38,774 bases of DNA from Bacteroidia bacterium (GTDB lineage Bacteria > Bacteroidota > Bacteroidia > Bacteroidales > Marinilabiliaceae). Within the stretch, counting starts at the first letter, position 1; each line of letters starts with the position of its first letter. Shown here one piece after another: positions 23,854 to 33,275 of the stretch. The stretch spans positions 1 through 38,774 of the forward strand of contig JAUNDI010000005.1 in assembly GCA_030526155.1 (NCBI GenBank), read 5' to 3'. The position numbers and the translations under genes are program-made. The notes under the pieces are model-generated. The model saw only the letters and a list, made by a program, of their open reading frames with translations, made no database searches and was not told the DNA's origin.

Positions 23854-26661
23854 TTAGTGAGCATCTAGCCAGTTGTTGCCATAATCCACCTCGGCGATAA
23901 GAGGGACAGATATTTTATCTGTGGCGTGCTCCATGCAGTCGCGAATTATAGCTGTGAGAGTCTCTTGTTCTGATTTTAGGGCATCGAAGACGAGCTCGTC
24001 GTGCACTTGGAGGATAAGTTTTGACTTTAGTCCCTCGGCCCTCATACGATCCGCTATTTTTATCATAGCTATTTTGATGATATCCGCTGCTGTTCCTTGG
24101 ATAGGGGCATTGATAGCATTACGTTCGGCAACACCACGTACGACGCCATTACGAGAGTTGATATCATCTAGTTGGCGTCGACGGCCGAAGAGTGTCTCGG
24201 AGTATCCTAGTTCGCGCACCTTAGCTATTGCGGCATCCATATAAGCCTTTACGGCAGGGAAAGATTCGAAGTAGCCATCAATAAGCGCCTTAGCCTCTTG
24301 ACGTGAAGTTTGGAGCTGGTCGGCCAATCCCACAGCAGATATACCATATATGATACCGAAGTTAGCCGTTTTAGCCTTACGGCGCATATCCTTAGTAACA
24401 TCCTTGATATCCACCTTAAAGATACGAGCAGCAGTAGCAGCGTGAACATCCTCGCCATGGCGGAAAGCCTCGCAAAGGTGTACATCTTGCGAAAAGTGCG
24501 CCATAAGACGTAGTTCCACTTGAGAATAATCTGCAGCAAGAATTATATGCTCCTCATCAGAAGCCACAAAAGCACGTCGTATCTCCCTACCATTCTCGTC
24601 GCGAATAGGGATATTTTGGAGATTAGGATTATTACTACTTAGGCGACCAGTTACCACTACGGTCTGATTAAACGATGTATGGATGCGACCCGTACGAGGA
24701 TTGATAAGTTTAGGCAGAGCCTCGGCGTATGTATTAAGTAATTTAAGGAGACCGCGATAGTTGAGAATCTCCGATACTATAGGATTTTTAGAAGCCAGCT
24801 TTTGGAGTACATCCTCGGCAGTAGAGTAGTTGCCCTGTTTATTGCGCTTAGCCGAAGGGTCGATCTTCAGCTTATCGAAGAGGATATCGCCCACCTGTTT
24901 AGGGCTAGATATATTGAACTTCTCGCCGGCCAAGTTGTAGATGTTATTCTCTATTTTAGAGAGCTCCTCGCGAAGGTGAGAAGCGAATGAAGCCAGAGCC
25001 CCATCGTCTATTTTTACACCATTCTTCTCCATGAGAGCCAAGACCGGCATGAGAGGCATCTCCATGTCGTAGAAGAGGCGTTGTTGTTCTGGATTATTAG
25101 CTAATTGCTCCTTAAGGTTGAGATATAACTGATAAGTGATATCTGCATCCTCGGCAGCATACTCCTTAATCTTATCAAGAGGTACGAGATCCATTGAGAG
25201 CTGTTTCGCGCCCTTACCAATAAGCTCCTCGATATGGATAGGAGTATACCCTAGGAGTACCTCTGACATAGAGTCCATATTATGAGGTTGGTTAGGAGCC
25301 AGGAGGAAGTGAGCAATCATGGTATCAAACATAGGAGCTGATACCGATATACCATATTGGGATAGGACTAAGATATCGTACTTAAGATTCTGACCGATCT
25401 TTATTTTATCGGAAGCGAATAACTCAGAGAAAAGCGAGAGGATACGAGTTGCCTCGGCGCGATCATTCGCCTTGAAAGGGATATAGTAAGCCTCGTGAGC
25501 CTTGATGGAGAACGATATACCCACTATATCGCAGTTGAGAGGATTTATAGAGGTAGTCTCCGTATCGAAACAGAACTCCTGAGCCCCATTTAAGATAGCA
25601 ATTAGCCTGTTTATCTCCTCGTCTGTTTGACAGACGATATATTTATGCTTGGTATCCTTAGCTGTATGGAATGAAGGAGCGACAGGAGTAGTTTCAAGAG
25701 GGCTATTGTCTGTAGAGTTACTTGCAGAAGAGAGGTTGAGCGAGTCACCAAAGAGAGACAACTGTACTGGAGCCGCCTGCTCCGCCATAAAGATACGTTC
25801 GATACGAGGCAGTACATTACGGAACTCCCACTCAGAGAAGAGAGCCCCTAGTGTAGTCATATCAGGCTTACGGAATTCGACATTAGGTAGCGATATGCCG
25901 ATAGGGCAATCGGTAATGATAGTAGCGAGCCTTTTAGAGAGCATAACCTTCTCTTGATTCTCCTCAAGATTCTGTTTAAGTTTACCCTTTAGGCTATTGA
26001 TATTCTCATATATACCCTCTATAGAGCCGAATTGCGAAAGTAGCTCCTTAGCACGTTTTTCGCCCACTCCGGGGCATCCAGGGATATTATCGGCAGAGTC
26101 GCCCCATAATCCAAGGATATCTATTACCTGTTTAGGGTTAGCTATAGAGAAATGCTCATTAACCCCATTGACATCCCAGTATTCGCCATTAGACGAGCCA
26201 TTACCAGGACGCATTTGGTGGATTTTATCCGTTACGAGTTGGGCATAATCCTTATCAGGAGTAAAGAGTATGACGCGATCTACGAGAGGAGCGAACTGCG
26301 TAGCCACACTACCCGCCACATCGTCGGCCTCGAAACCGGGGCACTCCACCATAGCGATATTCATAGCGCGGAGGAACTCCTTGATGAGAGGGACGTTTGA
26401 TGTTATATCCTCAGGTTGGGCATCACGATTAGCCTTATAATCGGGGAATATATCGTGGCGGAAAGTATGACCAGAAGGGTCGAATGCCACGCATACATGA
26501 GAAGGCTTTTCCTTAGAGAGAGCATCCACCACGGTATTTACGAAGCCGAATAGGGCAGAGGTGTTAAGTCCCTTGCTATTGATACGAGGGGCTCGGATGA
26601 AAGCGTAGTATGCACGATATATGAGTGCATAAGCATCTATGATGAATAACTTGGTGCTCAT
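23854..26661 (-). CDS. polA: DNA polymerase I
   Basis: This is the repair and primer-removal polymerase. The N-terminal 5'-nuclease domain (about 1-290) includes LFIIDAYALIYRAYYA, CPGFEADDVAGS and LWGDSADNIPG. The 3'-5' exonuclease domain (about 335-520) retains FCFDTETT with its acidic pair, so proofreading looks intact. The family A polymerase domain carries DYSQVELRLMAHFS, RRKAKTANFGIIYG and LQVHDELVFD. At 935 residues it is full length. It is transcribed alone on the minus strand from a TACCTTTG element; a tandem 44-bp repeat pair lies just beyond that promoter. Confidence 0.98.
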   Translation of the reverse strand: MSTKLFIIDAYALIYRAYYAFIRAPRINSKGLNTSALFGFVNTVVDALSKEKPSHVCVAFDPSGHTFRHDIFPDYKANRDAQPEDITSNVPLIKEFLRAMNIAMVECPGFEADDVAGSVATQFAPLVDRVILFTPDKDYAQLVTDKIHQMRPGNGSSNGEYWDVNGVNEHFSIANPKQVIDILGLWGDSADNIPGCPGVGEKRAKELLSQFGSIEGIYENINSLKGKLKQNLEENQEKVMLSKRLATIITDCPIGISLPNVEFRKPDMTTLGALFSEWEFRNVLPRIERIFMAEQAAPVQLSLFGDSLNLSSASNSTDNSPLETTPVAPSFHTAKDTKHKYIVCQTDEEINRLIAILNGAQEFCFDTETTSINPLNCDIVGISFSIKAHEAYYIPFKANDRAEATRILSLFSELFASDKIKIGQNLKYDILVLSQYGISVSAPMFDTMIAHFLLAPNQPHNMDSMSEVLLGYTPIHIEELIGKGAKQLSMDLVPLDKIKEYAAEDADITYQLYLNLKEQLANNPEQQRLFYDMEMPLMPVLALMEKNGVKIDDGALASFASHLREELSKIENNIYNLAGEKFNISSPKQVGDILFDKLKIDPSAKRNKQGNYSTAEDVLQKLASKNPIVSEILNYRGLLKLLNTYAEALPKLINPRTGRIHTSFNQTVVVTGRLSSNNPNLQNIPIRDENGREIRRAFVASDEEHIILAADYSQVELRLMAHFSQDVHLCEAFRHGEDVHAATAARIFKVDIKDVTKDMRRKAKTANFGIIYGISAVGLADQLQTSRQEAKALIDGYFESFPAVKAYMDAAIAKVRELGYSETLFGRRRQLDDINSRNGVVRGVAERNAINAPIQGTAADIIKIAMIKIADRMRAEGLKSKLILQVHDELVFDALKSEQETLTAIIRDCMEHATDKISVPLIAEVDYGNNWLDAH

Positions 26662-26678
26662 AAGGATTATGTTTTGAA

Positions 26679-26686
26679 CAAAGGTA
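26679..26686 (-). promoter_or_regulatory. -7 element for polA
   Basis: On the minus strand TACCTTTG matches TAnnTTTG, 17 bp before the polA ATG. No TTG element is found at the expected distance. Confidence 0.5.
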
Positions 26687-26726
26687 GTGAATTTATTATA
26701 AATAGAGTAAGTCTTTGGAGGGTACT

Positions 26727-26810
26727 ATGAGGACAGCGTGAGCATCCTCTTTCATCGCAAATTTTGCATTATGTGCATAGCGGGTGGTCCCTCTTTCATC
26801 GTAATTTTTT
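26727..26810 (-). repeat. Second tandem pair of 44-bp GCGATGAAA units
   Basis: Read on the minus strand, units start AAAAATTACGATGAAAGAGGG and AAAATTTGCGATGAAAGAGGA. The core positions (26802 and 26758) are 44 bp apart. The first unit continues with a 7-nt spacer and GCTATGC, as in the copy at 16903. The pair lies between polA and the divergent acetyltransferase. Confidence 0.75.
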
Positions 26811-26817
26811 TATTTTG

Positions 26818-26825
26818 TATATTTG
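26818..26825 (+). promoter_or_regulatory. -7 element for the GNAT gene
   Basis: TATATTTG matches TAnnTTTG, 18 bp before the ATG at 26844. It lies directly against the edge of the repeat pair and overlaps an in-frame TTG at 26823, which is therefore unlikely as a start. Confidence 0.5.
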
Positions 26826-26843
26826 CCATTAAACGAGAATGAT

Positions 26844-27416
26844 ATGGAAATAACCTCTATAACTGTTGTCCCAGGAGAGAAGAATTGGGACTTGACGAGA
26901 GACCTTTTTGTGAGAGCCTTCCCTGCAGACGAGAGGGAGCCCCTTGAGGTATTGAACGAGCCACATAAGCAAGGCGACTTCAGGGCATTTTTCATGGAAG
27001 GGCGTTTTTGTGGTTTAGCCTATATGTTAATGGATGAGGTGAATTGCTACCTCTTTTATTTAGCAGTAGAGGATGATATGCGAGGAGGTGGAGTGGGCAG
27101 TGCTATATTGCGAGAGATAAGGAGAATATACCCTACGCATAAGATAGTATTAGAGATGGAGACCTTAGACCCAAAGGCAGAGAACTATGAAGATAGGTTG
27201 AGGCGAGATAGGTTTTACAAGCGCAATGGGATGAAAGATACATCGGTAGTAATAGTACAATGTGGTGTGCCCTATGCGATACTCTGTACAGACGAGCATT
27301 ATACCTTGAGCGACTATAGAGAGATGTGGGTGAAGATAGCGCAGAAGCAAGGGAAGAGAGGCGTTGAGATAGAGCGCTTTTTGCATGATGTATTTGGCGA
27401 TTCATTAGAAGGTTAA
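26844..27416 (+). CDS. GNAT family N-acetyltransferase
   Basis: This is a predicted acetyl-CoA-dependent acetyltransferase of unknown substrate. The acetyl-CoA motif is RGGGVGSAIL within YLAVEDDMRGGG at about residues 75-95, preceded by the strands CGLAYMLMD and CYLFYLAV, and followed by KIVLEMETLDP and RRDRFYKRNGM, all typical GNAT features. I chose ATG 26844 because the upstream TTG is within the promoter element; this gives 190 residues. It stands alone between polA (divergent) and the ABC protein, 68 bp downstream. Confidence 0.85.
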   Translation: MEITSITVVPGEKNWDLTRDLFVRAFPADEREPLEVLNEPHKQGDFRAFFMEGRFCGLAYMLMDEVNCYLFYLAVEDDMRGGGVGSAILREIRRIYPTHKIVLEMETLDPKAENYEDRLRRDRFYKRNGMKDTSVVIVQCGVPYAILCTDEHYTLSDYREMWVKIAQKQGKRGVEIERFLHDVFGDSLEG

Positions 27417-27442
27417 AACGCACGTTTTTTGCAAAAACTATT

Positions 27443-27450
27443 TATCTTTG
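27443..27450 (+). promoter_or_regulatory. -7 element for the ABC protein operon
   Basis: TATCTTTG matches TAnnTTTG, 34 bp before the ATG at 27485. A TTTTTTG tract at 27425-27431 is too close (11 bp) to be a standard -33 element. Confidence 0.5.
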
Positions 27451-27484
27451 TAGGCAAGTACAATTTTTCAATTTTAGAATAGTT

Positions 27485-30400
27485 ATGAGCGAAGCTCTCC
27501 TTGAAGCCTTGATGCAATTATTTGCTTTACTTACTGATGTTAAGCATACTGATGTAGCGCAAGGCAGGCAGAAGGTTGAGGAATTCTTGACTAAGCAGTT
27601 TAATAAAGAATACGTACGTTCGTTCATTCAGCGATACGACTATTATATTAACCAATATCACCAGAATAGTCATTCCGGCGATACGAATGCACTTGCCCAG
27701 CAGTATTCAGACAACTTAGGCAAGTTGAAAGAGATATCGGCGCATGTCAATAACGAGATAGCCCTTGATAGCAAGATATTGATATTAGCCACATTTCTCA
27801 ACTATATAGCCAAGCCAGATGTAACATTAGAGGAGGAGCATTTCGTTGATGAGCTAGCAGACAAGTTGAGGATTCCGCCGTTAGACTATTGGAACCTCAA
27901 GACATTTGCCTTAGAGCATCCAAAATCTATAGTAGACAAAGAGAAGCTACTCATAATAGACGGAAGGGCACATAAGCCACACCCAGATGTAAAGCATATG
28001 TATATCAATAAACTTGGTGTACAGGTGTGGGTGTTGCATGTGCAATCTACCAATACCTTCCTATTCCGTTATGAAGGAGAGAGAAACCTATACCTCAACG
28101 GGCATAAGGTAGAGACCAATAGGGTGTACCCTATGGAGCCAGGCTCTGTAATTAATACCTCGCATGTTAGGGCGGTTTATTATGGACATATAGCCGAGAA
28201 GTTTATCACACGTCAAGATACAGGACGAATTATCTATCAAGCTACGGATATAGAGTACAAATTCTCTGAGAACCAGATAGCGGTACATAGATTCAGTTTT
28301 CTTGGTAAGTCGGGACAGCTTGTAGGCATTATGGGCGGTTCTGGTACGGGAAAGTCGACCTTGATAAATGTGATGAACGGCAACTATAAGTTGTCTCATG
28401 GCACTATCACCATCAATGGTTATGACATGACCAGAGATAAAGACCATCTAAAAGGTGTGATAGGCTATGTGCCACAAGATGATATATTGAACGAAGAGCT
28501 CACGGTATATGAGAACTTGATGTTCAATGCAAGGTTAACCTTTAGCGACAAGAGTAGAGAAGAGCAGAAAGAGCTTGTAGAGAAGGCACTTAATGACTTT
28601 GACCTTGTGGAGGCGAGAGACCTCACTGTAGGTTCGCCATTGAACAAAGTACTCTCGGGCGGACAGCGTAAGCGCCTCAATATAGCCCTAGAGCTTATGA
28701 GGGAGCCATCTATACTATTTGCTGATGAGCCAACATCTGGATTGTCAAGTATTGACTCCGAGAAGGTAATGATGCTCTTGAAGCGTCAGGTTTTGAAAGG
28801 CAAGTTGGTAATCATAAATATACACCAGCCGAACTCAGATATATACAAGCTCCTCGATAAGCTATTGATAATAGACCAAGGTGGTAGAATAGTATATAAC
28901 GGCAACCCTATGAATGCCATTGTATACTTTAAGAAGAAAGCCCACTATGTAAATCCAGAAGAGAGGGAGTGCTACACTTGTGGTAATGTCAAGACAGAGC
29001 AGCCATTGCGTATTATTGAGGCTAGAATGGTAGACCCATACGGCAAGTTGATACGCAAGAGAAAGGTAAGTGCTGAGGAGTGGTATAAGCAGTATTGTGA
29101 TGAGTTTGAGGCATCCTTTGAGTGGAAATACAAAGAGAAGACCACTAAGGAGAAGCTACCAGCCAACCTCTACTCCATACCAGGCAGATGGAGTCAGTTC
29201 AAGACATATATGCAGAGAGATGCCATGAAGAAATTCAAGGATGGGCAGTATATGCTTATAAATATCCTTGAGGTACCTATATTGGCATTCCTATTGGCAT
29301 TTGCTACTAAATATCTCACTGCGGTAACACATTACGACTATTCGTCGAATGACAATATACCTACCTTCCTCTTCATGAGTGTGGTAGTAGCTCTCTTTGT
29401 GGGACTCAACTCCAGTGCCGAGGAGATGATAAAAGATAGGAAACTATTGATGCGAGAGCAATTTTTGAATTTGAGTCGCTCTTCCTATCTAAATAGTAAG
29501 ATAATGAACCTGCTAATAATGGCAGCCTTCCAGTCGTTGATGCTAACCCTGATAGGTACCTATATCCTAGAGATAAAAGATATGATATTAGGTTATTGGG
29601 GAATATTGTTTACGACATTTGCCTGGGCTATAATATTCGGGCTCAATATCAGTTCTGGTTTTAAGTCGGCCGTAACCATCTACATATCCATACCATTGGT
29701 ATTAGTACCACAGCTACTCTTTAGTGGTACTATGGTAAGTTTTGATAAGCTACACCCTACGATAGCCAATAGAGAGTATACCCCATTGATAGGCGATATT
29801 ATGGTATCAAGATGGGCCTATGAAGCCTTGGCGGTACATCAGTATAAGAATAATGCCTACCAGAGCATATTCTTCGAGGCGGAACAGAAGAGGAGTGAGG
29901 CATCATACGCTAAGTCGACATGGATACCAGAGCTAGAGAAACTCAATGAAGAGTGCCATAAACTCTACATGAACGGAGCCCATGGACAGCTAGAGCGAAA
30001 GTCGCTATTACTCTTCACAGAGCTTAGCAAGTTAGAGTCTACACGCCTCAAGAAGTACCCAGCGGTACTAAGAAAACTCATGTCGCCACGATATGAAGGC
30101 GATACATATGAGTGGGTAGCAGAGCAGTTAGACATAATGAAAGAGAAGAATAGTGCCATCTTCAATATTTACAATGCTAAATGTGATTCGCTCTCACAAG
30201 ACTTGGTGAGAAAGTTAGGCAGCACAGAGGCGGTTGTAGAGATGAAACATAAGTATACCAATGATGCATTGAATAGCCTTGTGCTTAATAAACACGACTT
30301 CTCGCAAATTATTGTGTATGACGATATGATGGTAAGGAAGAAGCAACCAATATACAATATACCAGACAACCACTATGGTAGAGCCCATTTCTATGCGCCA

Positions 30401-30580
30401 TACAAACGCTTTGGTACATTAAAGATGACTACTCCGGTATTTAATATTATCTTTATTTGGTTGACATGTATAGGCTTCTATCTGACCCTTTACTTTGATG
30501 TATTGAGGAGAGTGCTCAAGCGCATTGAGACATTTAGGATGCTTAGAATTAATAGGAAACTTCAAAAACTCAGAATATAA
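27485..30580 (+). CDS. ABC transporter fusion: helical N-terminus, FHA-like region, ATPase and ABC-2 membrane domain
   Basis: This is a single-chain half-transporter of the ABC-2/ABCG type. Residues 1-150 are helical and may be TerB-like. About 160-235 resembles an FHA-like beta domain (LYLNGHKVETNRVYPMEPGSVI). The ATPase has Walker A GGSGTGKST (284-292), signature LSGGQRKRL and Walker B ILFADEPTSGL. From about 585 come several membrane helices (such as ILEVPILAFLLAFATKYL and FLFMSVVVALFVGL), then a soluble stretch of about 200 residues and one more helix near 995. Its 1031 residues are unusually long for an ABCG half-transporter. tsaC overlaps its stop by one base, so it heads an operon with tsaC, a thioesterase and perhaps comM. 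The substrate is unknown. Confidence 0.88.
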   Translation: MSEALLEALMQLFALLTDVKHTDVAQGRQKVEEFLTKQFNKEYVRSFIQRYDYYINQYHQNSHSGDTNALAQQYSDNLGKLKEISAHVNNEIALDSKILILATFLNYIAKPDVTLEEEHFVDELADKLRIPPLDYWNLKTFALEHPKSIVDKEKLLIIDGRAHKPHPDVKHMYINKLGVQVWVLHVQSTNTFLFRYEGERNLYLNGHKVETNRVYPMEPGSVINTSHVRAVYYGHIAEKFITRQDTGRIIYQATDIEYKFSENQIAVHRFSFLGKSGQLVGIMGGSGTGKSTLINVMNGNYKLSHGTITINGYDMTRDKDHLKGVIGYVPQDDILNEELTVYENLMFNARLTFSDKSREEQKELVEKALNDFDLVEARDLTVGSPLNKVLSGGQRKRLNIALELMREPSILFADEPTSGLSSIDSEKVMMLLKRQVLKGKLVIINIHQPNSDIYKLLDKLLIIDQGGRIVYNGNPMNAIVYFKKKAHYVNPEERECYTCGNVKTEQPLRIIEARMVDPYGKLIRKRKVSAEEWYKQYCDEFEASFEWKYKEKTTKEKLPANLYSIPGRWSQFKTYMQRDAMKKFKDGQYMLINILEVPILAFLLAFATKYLTAVTHYDYSSNDNIPTFLFMSVVVALFVGLNSSAEEMIKDRKLLMREQFLNLSRSSYLNSKIMNLLIMAAFQSLMLTLIGTYILEIKDMILGYWGILFTTFAWAIIFGLNISSGFKSAVTIYISIPLVLVPQLLFSGTMVSFDKLHPTIANREYTPLIGDIMVSRWAYEALAVHQYKNNAYQSIFFEAEQKRSEASYAKSTWIPELEKLNEECHKLYMNGAHGQLERKSLLLFTELSKLESTRLKKYPAVLRKLMSPRYEGDTYEWVAEQLDIMKEKNSAIFNIYNAKCDSLSQDLVRKLGSTEAVVEMKHKYTNDALNSLVLNKHDFSQIIVYDDMMVRKKQPIYNIPDNHYGRAHFYAPYKRFGTLKMTTPVFNIIFIWLTCIGFYLTLYFDVLRRVLKRIETFRMLRINRKLQKLRI

Positions 30581-31149
30581 TGACACTACAAGAAGATTTA
30601 CGAGCTGCTGTAGATGTACTACGTAAAGGTGGCATAATATTATATCCGACAGATACTGTATGGGGTATAGGTTGTGATGCTACAAATGAGGCAGCAGTAA
30701 AGAAGATATATGAGCTTAAACGTAGGTCGGAGAGCAAATCGATGATATTACTCTTTGATACTGTAGGTAGGGTAGAGCGTTATGTTGACAATATGCCAGA
30801 TGTTGCCTATGATATGATGGATATGAGCGATAAGCCATTGACACTTATTCTAGACGGGGCAAAGGGTATAGCCATTAACCTCGTTCCAGAAGATGGTACT
30901 ATAGCCGTTAGGGTATCAGCAGAGCAGTACTCTAGTTCGCTTGTTAGAATGTTACAAAAGCCTATAGTATCTACATCTGCTAATATAAGTGGCGAGCCTA
31001 CAGCCGCCATCTTTAGCGAGATATCGCAAGAGATTATTGATGGTGTAGACTATGTAGCAGAGTTCCGCAGAGAAGATACTAAGAAGAGCAAGCCATCTAG
31101 TATCATTAGGTTAAGCAATTCGGGCTTAGTAAAGATTATTAGAGAATGA
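30580..31149 (+). CDS. tsaC: L-threonylcarbamoyladenylate synthase (TsaC/Sua5/YciO family)
   Basis: This enzyme makes threonylcarbamoyl-AMP from threonine, bicarbonate and ATP for the t6A modification of ANN-decoding tRNAs. The YrdC-type motifs are GGIILYPTDTVWGIGCDA, YELKRRSESKSMILL, PLTLILDG and VSTSANISGEPTA. It is 189 residues long, the single-domain form without the Sua5 C-terminal domain. The closely related YciO is an alternative. It overlaps the ABC gene by one base and the thioesterase by four. tsaB lies in the same window on the other strand. Confidence 0.9.
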   Translation: MTLQEDLRAAVDVLRKGGIILYPTDTVWGIGCDATNEAAVKKIYELKRRSESKSMILLFDTVGRVERYVDNMPDVAYDMMDMSDKPLTLILDGAKGIAINLVPEDGTIAVRVSAEQYSSSLVRMLQKPIVSTSANISGEPTAAIFSEISQEIIDGVDYVAEFRREDTKKSKPSSIIRLSNSGLVKIIRE

Positions 31150-31595
31150 GCAACGAGCAGAGGATAGCTATAGAGAACTACGTCTTCAAGAAGTCGGTAA
31201 AGATACAGAAACGCTTTAGTGACCTTGATCCCTTTGCTCATGCTAATAATGTAGCTCAGCAGAACTACTTCGATATAGGGAGGGCAGATTATCTAGGTAA
31301 CTTGATAGACTTTAAGCCCTTTCATCTAGCGCCAGAGACACTACTTGTGGTGAGCTATAAGACTGACTTTATTGCTCCTATATTGCCAAGTGACGAGATA
31401 GAGGTGCAGACCTCTATATACCACATAGGCAATAAGAGTATAAAGATGCTACAAGTCACTCGTAACATAGCCACAGGTGTAATACATTCAGTCTGTGACT
31501 CCGTAATGGTGGCCGTCAGCATTCACGATGGTGTCCCCTCCTCTATTGCTATACCAGAAGAGTGGAGGAGGCGCATATCAGAGATAGAGAGATAA
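31146..31595 (+). CDS. Acyl-CoA thioesterase-like hotdog protein
   Basis: This is a small 4HBT-type hotdog-fold protein that probably hydrolyses an acyl-CoA or acyl-carrier thioester. The motif RFSDLDPFAHANNVAQQNYF matches the 4HBT pattern, with Asp, His and Asn in the catalytic region, followed by the helix FDIGRADYL and the beta segments VVSYKTDFIAPI and DEIEVQTSIYHIG. It has 149 residues. Its start overlaps the tsaC stop by four bases (ATGA), so translation is probably coupled. The substrate cannot be read from the sequence. Confidence 0.85.
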   Translation: MSNEQRIAIENYVFKKSVKIQKRFSDLDPFAHANNVAQQNYFDIGRADYLGNLIDFKPFHLAPETLLVVSYKTDFIAPILPSDEIEVQTSIYHIGNKSIKMLQVTRNIATGVIHSVCDSVMVAVSIHDGVPSSIAIPEEWRRRISEIER

Positions 31596-31649
31596 TAAAT
31601 AAACAAGTATAACAAATAAAAAAGTTTAGCACTCTAAATTCTATTAAGT

Positions 31650-33191
31650 ATGCTAGTCAAAACTTTTGGATCCGCCGTGAGCGGAATAGAGGCGTATACA
31701 ATTACCATAGAGGTAAGTATAACGCAAGGAATGAAATTCTTTCTTGTTGGACTCCCAGACAATGCCGTTAAGGAGAGTCAGCAGCGTATAGAGACAGCAA
31801 TCAAAGCCAATGGTTGGCATTGGCCGGGAAAGAAGATAGTCATCAATATGGCCCCGGCCGATATACGTAAAGAGGGGTCGGCCTATGATTTGCCTTTAGC
31901 TATAGGCATATTAGCTGCATCAGAGCAAGTGCCATTTACTAGTATTCATAAGTATATACTGATGGGCGAATTGTCTCTAGACGGCTCTCTCATGCCTATT
32001 AAAGGAGCGCTTCCTATAGCCCTAAGGGCCAAAGAGGAGGGTTATGAGGGTATAATACTCCCGATGATGAATGCTAGAGAGGCTGCCATAGTAGATGGGC
32101 TTAAAGTTTATGGTGCCAATAACCTAAGTGAGGTAGCTAGATTCTTGCGAGATGGTGAAGGGTTGGAGCAAGTATATGTAGATACCGACCTAGAGTTTGC
32201 CAAGACTAGTGGTGTTGTCGATTTTGACTTTGCCGATGTCAAGGGGCAGGAGACCATTAAGAGGGCATTAGAGATAGCTGCTGCGGGTGGACATAATATA
32301 CTACTTATCGGTGCGCCGGGCTCGGGAAAGAGTATGATGGCAAAGAGACTATCTAGTATACTTCCGCCGTTGACGCTTGAAGAGGCTCTTGAGACTACAA
32401 AGATACATTCTGTGGCGGGTAAGGTAGGTTCTGGCTGTTCGCTTGTTACAAGGCGCCCCTTTAGGAGTCCGCACCATACCATATCAGATGTAGCCCTTGT
32501 AGGAGGCGGTACCTATCCGCAGCCAGGTGAGATATCGCTTTCGCATAATGGTGTTCTTTTTCTAGATGAGTTGCCCGAGTTCAAAAGGTCGGTATTAGAG
32601 GTCATGCGTCAGCCCTTGGAGGATAGGACTATAAGTATATCTAGGTCGCGCTTTACGGTAGATTATCCAGCTAGCTTCATGCTAGTGGCAAGTATGAACC
32701 CCTGTCCGTGCGGGTATTATGGTCACCCTGAAAAGCAGTGTGTATGTCACCCTGGAGCTGTAAGAAAATATATGGGAAGGATATCGGGACCCCTTTTAGA
32801 CAGAATAGATATTCATATTCAGGTGGTGCCGGTGCCATTTGCCAAGATGGCGGAGCAACCTACGGGAGAGAGTAGTCTAGATATTCGAAAGAGGGTAATA
32901 GCTGCAAGGAGTATACAGAATGAGAGGTATAGAGATATTGAGGGTGTGCATTGTAATGCTCAGATGAACTCTAAACTACTTAATACTTACGCTCAGCCCG
33001 ATGAGGATGGTAGAAGAATGCTCAAGATGGCTATGGAGAGGCTGGGACTCTCGGCAAGAGCCTATGATAGGATATTGAGGGTATCTAGAACTATAGCCGA
33101 CCTTGATTCATCAGAGCGTGTATTAGCTAAGCATATTGCCGAGGCTATACAATATAGAACGCTCGATAGGGACTCATGGGGAGCTAGTTGA
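31650..33191 (+). CDS. comM: ComM/YifB family AAA+ ATPase
   Basis: ComM is a hexameric branch-migration helicase that aids integration of DNA taken up in natural transformation, though many non-competent bacteria keep it. The N-terminal Lon-like domain contains VGLPDNAVKESQQRIETAI and NMAPADIRKEG. The Mg-chelatase-type AAA+ domain has Walker A GAPGSGKS (221-228), Walker B-like GVLFLDELPEF and MNPCPCGYYGHPEKQCVC, whose four cysteines could bind zinc. The C-terminal part LSARAYDRILRVSRTIADL is characteristic. Its 513 residues are full length. It lies 54 bp after the thioesterase on the same strand and ends at a shared terminator with atpC. Confidence 0.94.
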   Translation: MLVKTFGSAVSGIEAYTITIEVSITQGMKFFLVGLPDNAVKESQQRIETAIKANGWHWPGKKIVINMAPADIRKEGSAYDLPLAIGILAASEQVPFTSIHKYILMGELSLDGSLMPIKGALPIALRAKEEGYEGIILPMMNAREAAIVDGLKVYGANNLSEVARFLRDGEGLEQVYVDTDLEFAKTSGVVDFDFADVKGQETIKRALEIAAAGGHNILLIGAPGSGKSMMAKRLSSILPPLTLEEALETTKIHSVAGKVGSGCSLVTRRPFRSPHHTISDVALVGGGTYPQPGEISLSHNGVLFLDELPEFKRSVLEVMRQPLEDRTISISRSRFTVDYPASFMLVASMNPCPCGYYGHPEKQCVCHPGAVRKYMGRISGPLLDRIDIHIQVVPVPFAKMAEQPTGESSLDIRKRVIAARSIQNERYRDIEGVHCNAQMNSKLLNTYAQPDEDGRRMLKMAMERLGLSARAYDRILRVSRTIADLDSSERVLAKHIAEAIQYRTLDRDSWGAS

Positions 33192-33209
33192 GTTGACCGC
33201 TGAGAAAAG

Positions 33210-33262
33210 AAAAACCGAAGAGGAGAGTCTATTATTAGATCTTCCTCTTCGGTATTATTTTG
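33210..33262. terminator. Bidirectional terminator between comM and atpC
   Basis: ACCGAAGAGGA (33214-33224) pairs with TCCTCTTCGGT (33243-33253). ATTATTTTG on the right serves comM, and the A-rich left flank (AAAAGAAAA) gives a U tract for the minus-strand operon. Confidence 0.78.
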
Positions 33263-33275
33263 TTGACTATTAGAA

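Noticed and set aside
26823-26843. TTG start adding seven residues to the GNAT protein
   Set aside because: It overlaps the TATATTTG element; the ATG at 26844 fits better.
31596-31649. Promoter just upstream of comM
   Set aside because: No TAnnTTTG element in the 54-bp gap; read-through from the tsaC-thioesterase unit is simpler.
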